Shown: piece by piece, positions 1 through 11,478 of the stretch
How the letters are laid out: each line of letters starts with the position of its first letter
Numbering within the stretch: the first letter of the stretch is position 1
DNA from: Arenicola marina
Lineage: Eukaryota; Annelida; Polychaeta; Arenicolidae
Assembly (NCBI GenBank): GCA_964019135.1
Contig: OZ025260.1
Coordinates: forward strand, 32,234,254 to 32,298,253
Direction: 5' to 3'
DNA length: 64,000 nt
Program-made: the position numbers and the translations under genes
The notes under the pieces: model-generated
The model's database searches: none
Seen by the model: only the letters and a program-made list of their open reading frames with translations
What the model was told of the DNA's origin: nothing

Positions 1-300
1 TTGAACTTCGGCCTCCTACTGTCAGCGACTGACAGCATTTAAAGGTGCCACGGATGCACTGGCCGAATTTCGATCTTCTATATGCAGCCACTCAGACTGA
101 CAGTATATAAAGATGCCACTTGTGTACTGGTTGAACTTTGACCTTCTACGTGCAGCCACTGATAGTATTTAAAGGTGCCACTAGTGTACTGGTTGAACTT
201 TGGCCTTCCACTGGAACTCACTCAGGACAGTATATAAATGTACCACTGATGCATTGGTTGAATTTCGGCCTTCTACGTGCAGCCACCAGTATGGAAGTAT
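1..300 (+). repeat. About 63-bp tandem repeat, 4.5 copies
   Basis: The phrase ggttgaactttggccttc recurs at about 1, 61, 130, 192 and 257 with intervening cagtatataaaggtgccac. The array may extend beyond the window start. Confidence 0.8.
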
Positions 301-662
301 CAGTGTTCGCTAGCGAGACGGTTAAACTGTCCAGAACTTCAAGCTGACTGTGCCACGGTTATCTGCTTTGATAAGTGAGTGCTGCCTTCGCTTCACACGT
401 ACCGCTTGTCACTATCTCTGGCATGTTATGCTTCCATGGCATGTATCTATAGGCGCCTGGTCGTCGTCGTAAAGCCAAACCCCGAGCGCACCTTGCTGCC
501 ACTTGACGCTGGCTTGTGGTAACCAAGCGCAAACTGGGGACCCACGCCGTGGTAACAGCACTGGGCCAGGAAGTATAACGGGACCAAAACGGGGCGATTT
601 CAGGGCGAAAAAAATGCCTCAACCAGGGCCATTTTCCTGCCCTGGCTGTTAATATAAAGCCG
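301..662. other. No gene seen
   Basis: Apart from CAGGGC-type fragments at 590-650, nothing recognisable. Confidence 0.6.
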
Positions 663-868
663 CAGGGCGATAAAAACGGCCCCAAACCGGTAAATTGCCC
701 CTGATTTCGCCCCGATTTCGCCCCAAATGGTCAGTTTAGATAAATGACTCTAAATACGCCCTTATTCCGCCCTGTTTTGGCCCTGAAACAAAACCTGCTT
801 TTTAAAGTTCCCTGAATCAGGGCGAAATCGGGGCAATTTACGGGTTTGGTGCCGTTTTTTTTGCCCTG
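663..868. mobile_element. MITE-like element with about 50-bp terminal inverted repeats (CAGGGC ends)
   Basis: The left end CAGGGCGATAAAAACGGCCC and the right end, read on the other strand, CAGGGCAAAAAAAACGGCAC, match over about 50 bp. Its length is 206 bp with no coding capacity. Related CAGGGC fragments lie just upstream (590-650). No clear target duplication. Confidence 0.8.
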
Positions 869-1045
869 GCGCTCTTACACTTGCGGGCCGTGGTGGCTGC
901 GGGAAGGATAAGTGTCAAGCATTCCTTGATTAAAGGTCTTGCATGCGTTGAGATTATACTGGTTAAGATTCAGCTGGCGATAGGTAGGGTTAATCATTGC
1001 ATGAAGCTTAGAAAGCTCCGGGAACTAACGACTTGGCAACTGGTA

Positions 1046-1320
1046 GTAATTCCAAATTCCGCCGTGGGGGCGCCACTGCATGTGCAATGCATACCGGGTA
1101 ATATTTTGGTAAATTGCGCAATGTCAAGATGGCGACCTCGCGAGATAACCGATACTTTGTTAGACAATGCAATTCCAACTTGACATCAATGTAAAGGAAA
1201 TAGTTTCGGAAAGTAATTTAGATATTATTTTGAACAACGTGAATATAACAAGTGAATATGTATTGCATCTTTGCGTTTTCAAGGACGACGGATAATTGCG
1301 AAGTACACTATCCACGGATG
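1046..1320 (+). repeat. Dispersed repeat, copy 1 (second copy at 58185-58500)
   Basis: Shares gcgccactgcatgtgcaatg, an 'atcaatgtaaaggaaa' segment and 'ggataattgcgaagt' in the same order with 58185-58500. No coding content. A C-tract follows at 1331. Confidence 0.7.
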
Positions 1321-3470
1321 CCTAGATCTGCCGCCCCCCCCCCCCCCCCTCCCTGGATCGGATTGCAAACAGAAGCCTTAGTAAAGTGAAATTTGCGAAA
1401 ATAATCAATATTTTGGTATGAGAGCTTTCCACACACACATCCACACACAAACCTTCTCTCCTCCCTTTTGAGTTCTTGACGGGCTTCATGTATAAGGAAG
1501 CATTCTAAGAGAAAACGTATTCTTAAACCCAACTTAGCGTTAAGCAACTCTTATTGAGGCTAAATAGAACATTTGGAAATAGTTTCGTCGAAAAATCCCA
1601 AATGCATGTTCTGAATAAGGAATTGACACGCATATGTTTGTTAGGCGCTTTTTTCCAATGCGGCCGATGGTAAAGACACAAAACGCGAGATATGCGGTCG
1701 TAATGAGTCCGTGAACTCTCGCGTTCAGGACCAATACGGTCCGCCGTCTAGCTGTCTGAAGACACGCCAGGCGAGACTATGGTACGCCATTGGTATCATA
1801 TTGCTGCGAAGAGCAACATTTTGCATAGAATCTATGGCTGCAGCGCTGTATGGATAACGGTTTTTGAACAAGGGAACCCGGGTCCCACTAGTTTCCTGGG
1901 CGAGAAGCATCCAGAAACATGAACCAATCTCGCTTACCCAGATACCGTTATTATGTCACGCTACAGAATACTAGTTTTGTTTTTATATATGATTTATTTC
2001 CTAAATTGATACGTTGTAAACTTAACAGACGTTTCGGACTCTGCTTTGAGGTGAGTTGATAAGATCGGCTGTTCAGCTAGATAACCCTCATTCACGGAAC
2101 CAGTCTATCGGTGGAAAGAGAGTTTTGCTGTGTGCCGGGGCGCCAGAAGAGCAGACAAGTGCTATAAGAACCAGACATATACACTTATGCCACGAAAGTA
2201 TGCACACATATGCAGTGGCGTATCCAGGGGGTGGGGAGGGGGGGGGGGGCACTGGAATATAGGCGAAAAAAAGTACCTGCCCCCACCCCTCCCTTCTAAG
2301 AAAAATGGGCGCAGGGGGCACAATCACTATTCATTCTGGACAACCTTACCAACTCAATTCACCAAAACAACTTTCATCTCTTCCGACCGATCGTCTGACT
2401 ATTATGACCCTTGATGCCTATCTTGTGTGCGACTTGTTTCGTCTGCCGATCAACCCACCCAAGTTTAGATGACCAGGTACATGAGAAATATCCAAGTTGA
2501 TAACGACGCCATAACCTCAACTCCGGAATATTCGGGGTGCCTTGCGAGTTTGTACAACTCTGCGCAGTGTTATAATTGTATCTATTTTCTGCGGGTGCCG
2601 CCAGCATAGTATCCTTTGGAGAGTGGTAACCGCCAGTGCACCAAATGATACCCGATGTATAGACTGCTGTGATTGATTCCCTCCAGTTGCTGGAGCGTTA
2701 CAGGATAAATAAAGGCAAAGTACAAGTAGAAACACCCACATAGACACTAAGTAAACATAAAAATGGCCTAGTCTTGGTAGCGTGTTGGGCTATTACCGAG
2801 TGTGCTCTGCTGCGCGTGGTTGAAACTCCATGTATGTCAAATGGCATTGCTCCCCTCCCACTGACCATTCCCTTTGTCGCCATATGACGTAAAGCAGCCT
2901 ACTTACACCAACTACTCAACCAATCACGTATTCATGAAGAGTCGGTAAGCAAGAGACCATTTGGTGTATGTCCTGTAGGCCGTAGGCCGGGGGTGGGGCA
3001 CTTTTAAACTATTTTCGCCGCAACATTCTGTTTCCACGAACCATTTTACATATTTTGTACAACGTTTGGTTTAAATATATCTTTATTTTGCAATAATACA
3101 ATTGCATGTACAGATCCCTCTTGCATATATGTGAGCCACAAGTAACAAGCGGAACATGCATTAATCTTGAGACCCATTATACCCAGCATATCCCCATCAC
3201 TGAGTACCGCATCTAGCCCAATTGTATCACCTGCCCGTGACCGACATCCAAGTCAAGAGGTGCGATTCACATACAAACCCTTGATAAATCAAGTGAACAC
3301 TAGAGCGGGGAGTGTCTGTTTCTGGAAAAACAATCCTCTCACACAAGTACAGTGACCTAGACTTCACATCAGAGCCCCCCCCCCCCTCTTATCTAACCCT
3401 CAACCCTCCCCTCCACCCTCTTCACCATCACCCCCTCACATAAAACAGGGGACCAATAAAGGAAGGGGGG
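1321..3470. other. No gene seen; homopolymer tracts
   Basis: C-tract at 1331, G-tract at 2239 and C-tract at 3375. Only one transposon end (2213) is recognisable. Confidence 0.6.
2213..2300. mobile_element. hAT-like element end (cagtggcgtatccaggggg)
   Basis: The end motif at 2213 is followed by a G-tract; no matching second end was found. A similar solo end (cagtggcggatctagaaggg) lies at 7523. Confidence 0.5.
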
Positions 3471-3800
3471 GGGGGGGAGTGGTAGGGGGCAAGGGGTATT
3501 TGCATTCCTCGGGATTGAGCTTTTCCTTTCACCGTAAATTGGTAATGCGGAAAATAATTCTTCGTGAACTGGGAATGAGGTGTTATCCGACCGCCGTGAT
3601 CAAGGATTTTCATTAATCGTGAACTGGGAATTTTAATATCAATAACCGTGAATCGGGAAATGGTCAATTTAGTATCGTGTATCCGCCCTTCCATTGCATG
3701 CGGAGAGTTCTGTTTTTAATTCATCGTGACAAGGGAAATAAGAAATTTTTTTTTCCGTGATCTGGGAACACGACACCCCCTTGCCCCCCCCCCCCCCCCC
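3471..3800. mobile_element. Non-autonomous TIR element with G-tract ends, copy 1
   Basis: It begins ggggggcaaggggtatttgc and ends, read on the other strand, with gggggcaagggggtgtcg. Internal hallmark phrases are cgtgaactgggaat, gtgatcaagga and tagtatcgtgtatccgccct. It has related copies at 20521-20826 and 47263-47430. Confidence 0.75.
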
Positions 3801-4920
3801 CCCCAACAAACGATCTGTCACGAAACATACAGCTCTCCTCCTGCGAAAGCTAATAAACCATCCCTTGCAACACTTGCCAGAGTCTGTGGTCATGACAGGT
3901 AGCATTAACGGAGTAAGATACATGTATCGGGATTCCGATAGGTTCACCTCCACACCGAGAGCCCGGCATAACAGGTCCGGCGTTTGATATCTATCTGCAC
4001 GTCAAATTAATTGGTAAAAAATACAAACATGATATCGAAATGATAAAGGCTGTCTACGAGCGAAGTAGTCACTTCCGCTGACCATATCTTCCGTCTTATA
4101 GAGCAAGCCGCCCATGTGAGGTGGAGGGTGGAGGGCGGGGACGCAGAGGTTAATATCATTGTCTCGTCAGGCTGTGATTTCGCCAAAGTCAGACGGTACT
4201 TTCCGTGTATAGCCCTTTTATTACAAAAAAAAAAAAAAAAAAAAAAAAAAAAACGGTGATAATATCCGTTAATCTATTACGCTTTCCCTTCATGTTCAAA
4301 ATATGCTGTTGTTTTTTCTTCGGATAAGGCAGCGACTGTAACATTAGATCGAAAATGGAAGTTTTAACTTGACTTTTGATTTGTCGCATAGTTGTAAACT
4401 AAAATGGGCTACGTTTGATCCGGTTGGTGAAAAGTGAAAGGAAAAAGTCAATGGGGAGGAGTTAAAACCCGTCGCTCAAATGTTCACTTATCATATGGTC
4501 AATGCATCCCAGGCTTTCCTGTGGGTTTTTCCCATTACCTTCAGTGATGAATAATGGTGCCCATCTCCCAGGATGCGTGGGATTGTCACATGTCTCTTAT
4601 GCCTGTTAGATGTGTAATAAAACACATACGAAAGCGTTTTTGTGTGTGGAAACTACCAACACTACAGCCCACCAGAGGGATGTCAGCCATAGCAACACAC
4701 GTGACTGGACTATGTAACCATGTAACGTGGAATGCATGCACGGTATATCTATATACATGTATACTAATAAAATGAAGAAAAAAATGTCTGTCTGTCTGTC
4801 CCTCCCTCTCACCTGTGTACCCACTGCATACACCAGCAGCCGTCAACTGGGTGCTTATCGCTTATCCTGCACGGTCACCAACCTCTGACTGTCCTTACCT
4901 GACTGGATGCCAACACTAAT
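3801..4920. other. No gene seen
   Basis: Holds a poly(A) run (4225) and a short (tgtc)n at 4786-4802. Confidence 0.6.
4225..4253 (+). repeat. Poly(A) run of 29
   Basis: Uninterrupted adenines. No SINE or LINE body could be recognised upstream. Confidence 0.95.
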
Positions 4921-5916
4921 TGGACTGTCACTACGGGATCTGATAGAGACCCCACGAGACAGGGATACTACGTCAATGCTATACCCCGGGGTGCTATAGC
5001 ATCAACTAGGCTAGCTCTGACATCGGGTGAAGGTTTGGAATAGCACAGCACTTTTTGATGTAGAAAACAAGCATGGCGGCGTACGCAAACTGAACTCCAG
5101 TAAATGGCTTCTTTTCACATGTTAGTGCATAGTTTGACGGCGGTCCACTTCGGAAAAGCGCCGGAATAAAAAATATATTCGTAGATTGCAACATGGTACA
5201 TATTTTAAGCAGTAGACATTTTACGCCCGGAGCTTTCGAAAGCGACTACATCGAAACGTGTTGTGCTATTCAAAACCTTTATCTTAGATCTACATGCTGC
5301 GTACCTTCCAGTGGCTGTTTGCCTTCACTCGCTTCACACACAAAATCGGCTAAAGCTGTCCTTGGATGCACAACTAACTACTGAATTTAATGCGTATAGA
5401 ATTATAACCATCAGAGTCGGTTTATACATGAGCGGTTAGACAGTTGATACACCAGAAAGCGGCTGTTTCATGAGTGACTGTCAGTGTCATGCGATCTAAT
5501 GTGTTGTGTGCGTTTTTCCATGGCGTATGACGTGTTCAGTTTGTCGCTCTAATGTCGATAAACATCAATGATTGGCCTCAAAACACAACGCTTCCAACGG
5601 CCTCATCAAACGGACCACATGCATTATGGAGAGAAAAATGTCTTGTCTTTAAACTGTATTATAAATTCATATAAATTATGAATGCCTGGATCAAAGCAAA
5701 CAAAAAATATGTTCACACCCACTGGATTTTTCACGCACAAACCGCGCAGCTGGCTGGTTTCCAGCACGTTGACTACAATGAGTGCGCGTCACGCCGCTGT
5801 AGCAAGGAACCAGCGTGATGCACGCTCGTTTTAAGAGCACGTGTTTTGGTTGTTGTATTTTTCGTCACCAAAACACGTAAACTGGAAATAGAACCCTCGA
5901 GAACTGTACAGCCCTA
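4921..5916. mobile_element. TIR element family 1, copy 1 (about 1 kb)
   Basis: The right end gagaactgtacagccctat matches the family terminus; the left end (ggactgtcactacgggatct) is diverged. Internal segments such as 'gagcggttagacagttgat' and 'catgagtgactgtcagtgtc' recur in inverted order at 51804-53917. No transposase ORF survives. Confidence 0.75.
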
Positions 5917-6190
5917 TAACACTGTTCCCAACGCCTTATCGCCTAATCCTAGTTAACAGAAGTCACTACAATATCCAAGTTTACAGAGGAGGGGGGGGGG
6001 GGGGGGGTGGGAGGATACCCTTTCTGATCTCCTTGATTGGCATCCAGGAATTCTTGGAGATTCGCGATCATCTGTGTGGGCATTTCTTGGGATCGTTTTC
6101 CGTACAATTCCTGGTGCAACGCAAAGCCTCTTTCCCTATTTAGCGCGATCCGTCATATAGTCTGAATGCCTTGATATTGGCGATATCACA

Positions 6191-6351
6191 TTCAGAGGCG
6201 GATCCAGGGGGGGGGGCGACCCGGCCCCCCCTTTAGGGCCGACATTTATACCATTTAACATATGAAAAATGAAACCGGCCCCCCTAGCGATATCTGGATC
6301 CGACCCTGAAACCGGCCCCTCTATCCAGATTTTCTGGATCCGTCCCTGACA
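6191..6351. mobile_element. hAT-like non-autonomous element (CAGnGGCGGATCCAG ends), copy 1
   Basis: It runs from cagaggcggatccagggggg to 'ttttctggatccgtccctg', an inverted pair. The inner part shares 'catttaacatatgaaaa' with 8250-8438 in the opposite orientation. CAG..GG-type ends suggest hAT by general knowledge. Confidence 0.7.
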
Positions 6352-6865
6352 TTGAATTTTTTGTTCTCGCAAATTCGATATTACTCGTGGGGATTCGCGA
6401 TTCAGAGGTGTATACCCCCCGCCCCCCCCCCCCCCCCGTCTGTAAACCTCGTCTGTATAAACTGTTAATGCAGCACAGATTGACCTCATAGATGACCCGT
6501 CAGTCGGTTAGAGGGTGGCGTGGGGGAGGGGAGGAGGTTGTTGCGTGGCGTTGGTTAAAAACCGGTCGCCACTTTTGATACTGACAGTGAATGGTGTACC
6601 AAGAAAACATTTTAGACATAGTTAAATAAGTGTTGATGCAGGATTTTGTTATGAAATGTGAGAGAGAGGACCCCCCCCCCCCCCCGACACACACACCTCT
6701 GGACCTGTAAGTGATATATCTTTGGCAGTCAATTTGTAGGCAATCGTTACCATAACTCGCACATAGCATGTGACATTTTCGTCCACCATGCTCGCTATAC
6801 TTAAATGCACAAAGCCTACGAGAAAGGCTCACAACGTATCGCAACGACGATTTCCGTCCCATGGG

Positions 6866-7010
6866 TCGGCACCAATGGTCTAGTGGTTAGCGCGTTCTGC
6901 CAGACCAGCCATCGTGTCGCCGGTTAGAGGTTCGCGAACAGCTAAGTTGCCGCAAGGGTAAAGCTACTATGTCCTCAATTAAATAGAGTAGAGGATAAAC
7001 TACTCCTCCG
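6866..7010 (+). mobile_element. tRNA-derived SINE, 5' part
   Basis: Contains an A-box-like segment, ccaatggtctagtggttagc, and a B-box-like gaggttcgcgaac about 40 bp later. The tRNA-unrelated tail seen in other copies is missing. Confidence 0.6.
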
Positions 7011-8249
7011 TAGAATATCTTCTATATAAACAAAATATTATTGAGCATAACGGGATATACGACTTTAGCATCAGACCCACCAACCCCAACCACCCACTAA
7101 TGCACAGACCCCACAACCCCAGCCAGCCATTGAAGCACAGACCCCCCCCCCCCCCCACCCACCCCCTCATCCGCCCCGGTCTGGGGTCATCCTTGACCTC
7201 ACTTCATGGTCTACTTCACCAGATTTTGCGTAGCATTATTTAAAATGGACGCCCAACGTTCGCACAACGCGTGGGCGGGTCAGTGGTGTTCAGAGGCGTG
7301 TCCAAGAATGAGATGTAGTCTCCCCCCCCTTATATTGCCCCTGCCCCCGATGAACGAGTTGTTTGGCTGCTTGTCCATTCCTAAGTCCCATCCCCTTCCC
7401 TCCTCCCCCCCACACAGATTAAATTACATGTATGTTTCTGCACCCCTTTCAGTCCAGTATTAACCTTTCTGCCAACCCCTTCCAGCGCCCTTGATGAGTT
7501 ACGAAGTCTTCACCGTGGGACCAGTGGCGGATCTAGAAGGGGGGGGGGGGTCATGAGTTGCACCTCCGTCCCGATCTCATGAGATGCCTCTCCTGCCCCC
7601 CTCCCCGGTCTCATGGTTGCCCCCCCCCCCTCCCCCCCCCCCTGCCAGGTCTCATGGGTTGACCTCCCTTACCCCTCCTAACCAGTTTTTAAGCGAGGAT
7701 GCCCTATTTCGATGCAGACTATACGCCATCTTGTTTGGACCATTTTGTATATAGGACCTCCCATGCCCATTTTTGCTCCTGGATTATCGGCGTTATCGCG
7801 TTGGTCAATGCTTTCGAGTGCGGGTGGCAATTTAGAAATATAATTCACTTCAAAATATCACGTGTTTTAACACCGCCTCAACGGGTTAAAGCGCGTAATC
7901 CATCGCAGTAAAACCACCTTGTCGCTTGGTGTTTTCCGGCCATTCGGCGAACGGATTTCCGCGAAATGTGTGTCCGCTTTCGAAATAAATAACCAGGGCA
8001 GAGGGGTTCAACCTCCCGGAAGCAAGCTGTACCGACAAGTGTTTTTCCCCCCTAGAGCCAAAATTTGTACAGTCGGTGCTTTACGCCAAGCTCAGTTTTC
8101 GTTGGACAAAATGTCATATGGGGCACATCATCAGAGAAAACGATAGATCTTCACTTTTGACGCCGAGAGTGGTAGGCCTCTGAACCTTCTCCCGCGACAC
8201 CAAACCGAGCTCAACCGGAAGTGATAAAACAAGTCATAATGCAACATAT

Positions 8250-8438
8250 ATCAGGGGAGGATCCAGAAAATCTGGATAGGTGTGGGGGGGGGAGGTTTCA
8301 AGGTCGGATCAAGATCTGCTGGATAGAGGGGGCCGGTTTCGGTTTTCATATGTTATATGTTAAACGGCCCTAAAAGGAGAAGGGGGGGGGGCGGAGCTGG
8401 GGCCGGGTCGCCCCCCCCCCCTGGATCCGCTCCTGTAT
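8250..8438. mobile_element. hAT-like non-autonomous element, copy 2 (inverted relative to copy 1)
   Basis: Runs from caggggaggatccagaaaat to ccctggatccgctcctg. It contains 'ttttcatatgttatatgttaaa', the reverse of the copy at 6191-6351. Confidence 0.7.
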
Positions 8439-9185
8439 ATACTGACAAAACATGGAGACATGGCGGTCTGTGCTCTGTAACGATAAATGCAGTGTTACCG
8501 TAACAACTTACGAGAAATTGCTCCTCTTCAAGCTTGATAGTTTCTTCATTACTTGACGGGGAGAGGAGCTTCCCCTGATTACCCTCCAACGTTTTCCTGT
8601 GTAAAACCTGTCCAGAACACGTAATCCCTGTTGCGAAGCACGTGATCAGCACCATGGCAATACGCGCCACCAAGTAGATCCCCTGACAAGTCATTCTTAC
8701 TAATCTCTTGTCCGCGGGCATCGGCGCCGGAAATGTCACAACTGCTGACCGCGCCAATTGGGATGAACAGTAAAAGTAAGGGAAGGAGGTAGTGGTGATC
8801 CAATGCAACCGAATTAATTATGAGGAACATGATTCCTGGGCCCCTCTCCCAGACAGACTGCCAGAGGGGGTCGCAGAGGACAACAGCACGTCGTGCCGCT
8901 GCCACCACGCCACCATCCCGGTGGTCGGGCCGCCGCTACACCCCCGCGCCAGGCCGCCGCCTCTAGGCGCCCCGGGGGTGCCCCATCCGAGGGTGGGGAC
9001 TGAACTCCCCCCCCCTCTCCTCCCTCCCCCTATTGACCCGGACCGGTCTGTCTGCTCTTGCCTCTCACGGCAGACCCGGATTATTCTCGTCGCAGCGTGA
9101 CTGCCACTCTGTATCCGGGCGGATAACTTATTTATGAGGCGGAAATGCAACAGCCCGATGATACAACTGCTGTCTGCCAAATAGC

Positions 9186-9412
9186 ATGCGCCACGTGGTC
9201 AACGGGTCACGTGGTCGACGGGCCACGTGGCCACTGGGCAACGTGGTCGACACTCCACGTGGTCGACGAGCGACGTGGTCACTGGGCCACGTGGTCACTG
9301 GGCCACGTGGTTGACGGGCCACGTGGTCACTGGGCAACGTGGTCGACGGGCCACGTGGTTGACGGGCCAGGTGGTCACTGGGCAACGTGGTCGACGGGCC
9401 ACGTGGTAGTTG
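9186..9412 (+). repeat. 15-bp repeat rich in CACGTG (E-box) motifs
   Basis: Units of the type gacgggccacgtggt / cactgggcaacgtggt. Nine exact CACGTG hexamers occur in about 225 bp. The repeat could bind bHLH factors, but no gene is near, so this may be chance of the repeat unit. Confidence 0.85.
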
Positions 9413-11478
9413 CTGGTAGTTGTTGTTGCTCCTCTAACACGTGTATCGGTCGGTCTGTGGGGCGGTCTGCGGGCCGGTCTATCGGCTGGTCTATCGGCTG
9501 GTCTATTGGCCCGTCGCTCCCCGCACTGACCAGCGGCAGCGGCAGCAGCAGTCAGATGACTAATCTAGTTTCATTTGTTCCAGGTCTGCCTCGTCGTTAT
9601 CTCTGTAACACGCTGGGTGAATCACCCCCACTTTACCATCCATTGCACGAGTGGTTGCCACTTGTTTAGAGCTGCCCTGCTCCACAGCCGTCGAGTGGCG
9701 TGGCTTCCCCAACGGTAATCCTCAACGTTATTTCCAGGCGCGCTCGCAGACAACCTTGCAGGGGTAGAGCTGCCAAGGCAGGGAGGAGACAACCGGGCGG
9801 TCTGGCAGTGGGCAGATCATATCTCTATCCCCCACTCTCGCGCCGTCTCGCCCCCTCTCCCTCGCTCTCTCTCGTGCCGCAATCTTTCTCCTTGTTTTGC
9901 TCTCGCTGTCTCGCTCCGCAAGTCTCACTCTCGTCGCCGTCGCCGGCTTTATAGGTTGATACGGATTATGACCTACTCTCGATCGAAGTCTTTATACACC
10001 TTGCGAGTACTTCTTGCAGTACATACACATCAGATGTCTTATCGCCACTCATATTACGTCTATATGCATATAATATATGGATACATATCATCTATCTATC
10101 TGTCCCGCGACGCGCCGCCGTCCGCCGTATACGGTGTGAACCAGCCACGGGGCACAGATGTAAATGACGTGTACGACGTGCAATGTAATAATCAACGAGG
10201 AGTGTGAGGGGAGGGGGGACCTGCACAATGGCCCACGCCGAGAGGCCCCGCGGGTCTGCCTCTCAAACTAGCTGCCGTCATTTTTACCCCAACGTACTGT
10301 CTGGTATATAGCGAGAGAGAGACATAAAGAGAGAGATAGAGAGAGGGGGGGAGAGAGAGAGGTGGAGGGGGGTGGAGGGTCCCATGTCGGGGTCCTTCCA
10401 TAAGTGGTATTCAACCATTGAGCGCGGCGGACCAGACCCCAAGGACCAGGCAGGCCCCTTAGGACCCCAGACCTCGCAGGAGACGTCGACCAGTCTTAGT
10501 TTGGGGAGTCGCTGTGAGCGTCACGCTTGGCTGTGAGAGAAGGGAGGGACGTGAGGAGGGAGGGGGCAGGGGTTGGGGGGGGGAGGGGTGGCTCTATGCT
10601 CGCAGTCTGCACCTCCCGACCTACTACTCACTGATCCGTCATCTCCAGATTGTGGGTCGGCTGGTGGTGGTGGGAGGGGCTGGGTAGGGGGTGGGAGGGG
10701 TTAGGTAGGGGGGGGGGGATTTGGGGTGGTGGAGTCTTTTTTTACATAGCCGCGGACTTTATTTAAGTCGTATATATACATATGTGTGATGATGGCGAGC
10801 AGGCGGAGGGATTCATACGGGTGAGGCGTCCCTGTCAGGCGGAAGTTTGTGGCCATCATGTCAGACGTCTTGGGTTTGTTGACAGAGGTTCGCGTGTGAG
10901 ACTGCAGAGGGGAAGTGGGGTGGGGCGGGGGGGGGGGTGGTCGAGTGGGACAGGTCGAGAGGCCTTGTGGGACCCAGGGGGTTTCTGGCTGAGAGGCCAC
11001 GTGGGACCGAAGTGTTGTGAAGCTCCGTGATAACCAACTGACGGAGTTGCCGCGTGGGACCGAGGTTTTTGCTGGAAGATAGATGCCACATGGGACCAAG
11101 AGGTTCGCTGACGGAGGCGACTTATGGGACCGATGCCTTCATTTGCTGAGAGGCCTTCTGGGATCGAGGTTTTTTTCGAGGCACGTGGGACCGGCAGTGT
11201 AGCTAGCTAATAACCCTCGTCGCGTGTCAGAATGGCCCCCTGAAATGCCACCCCAGACAGAGCTCTCTCTCTAATTTAAACAATGATATAATGCAGAATA
11301 AATTTCGTACATGTGATGTAACATTCAGCTACCCAATTAAATTTTGCAAAGAAGGAACTTCTCAACCTCATGGCTTTCTAGCGACTTATATAACCCTGTC
11401 AGACGATGATATTTGATGTGATCACATGGTCGCACTCGGGAGAAAGAATATGGCTGACAATGATGGTTGGTCTCTCTT
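9413..11478. other. No gene seen; GC-rich, CT- and GA-rich low complexity
   Basis: CT-rich 9830-9950, GA-rich 10310-10370, G-rich 10550-10740. No exon with acceptable splice sites was found. Confidence 0.5.
10940..11200 (+). repeat. Degenerate repeat (gaggccacgtgggaccgagg type)
   Basis: The phrase gtgggaccga or close forms recurs about seven times at intervals of 45-50 bp. It lies upstream of the 51-bp satellite but is not similar to it. Confidence 0.6.

Larger units (their letters stand above)
5917..9185. other. No gene seen; poly-G/C tracts and transposon pieces
   Basis: Long G or C runs at about 5990, 6420, 6671, 7141, 7539, 7621 and 8410. Besides the hAT-like elements and SINE listed, nothing is recognisable. 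Confidence 0.55.

Noticed and set aside
2760..2840. Possible tRNA-like SINE head
   Set aside because: Only loose A- and B-box resemblance and no shared tail.
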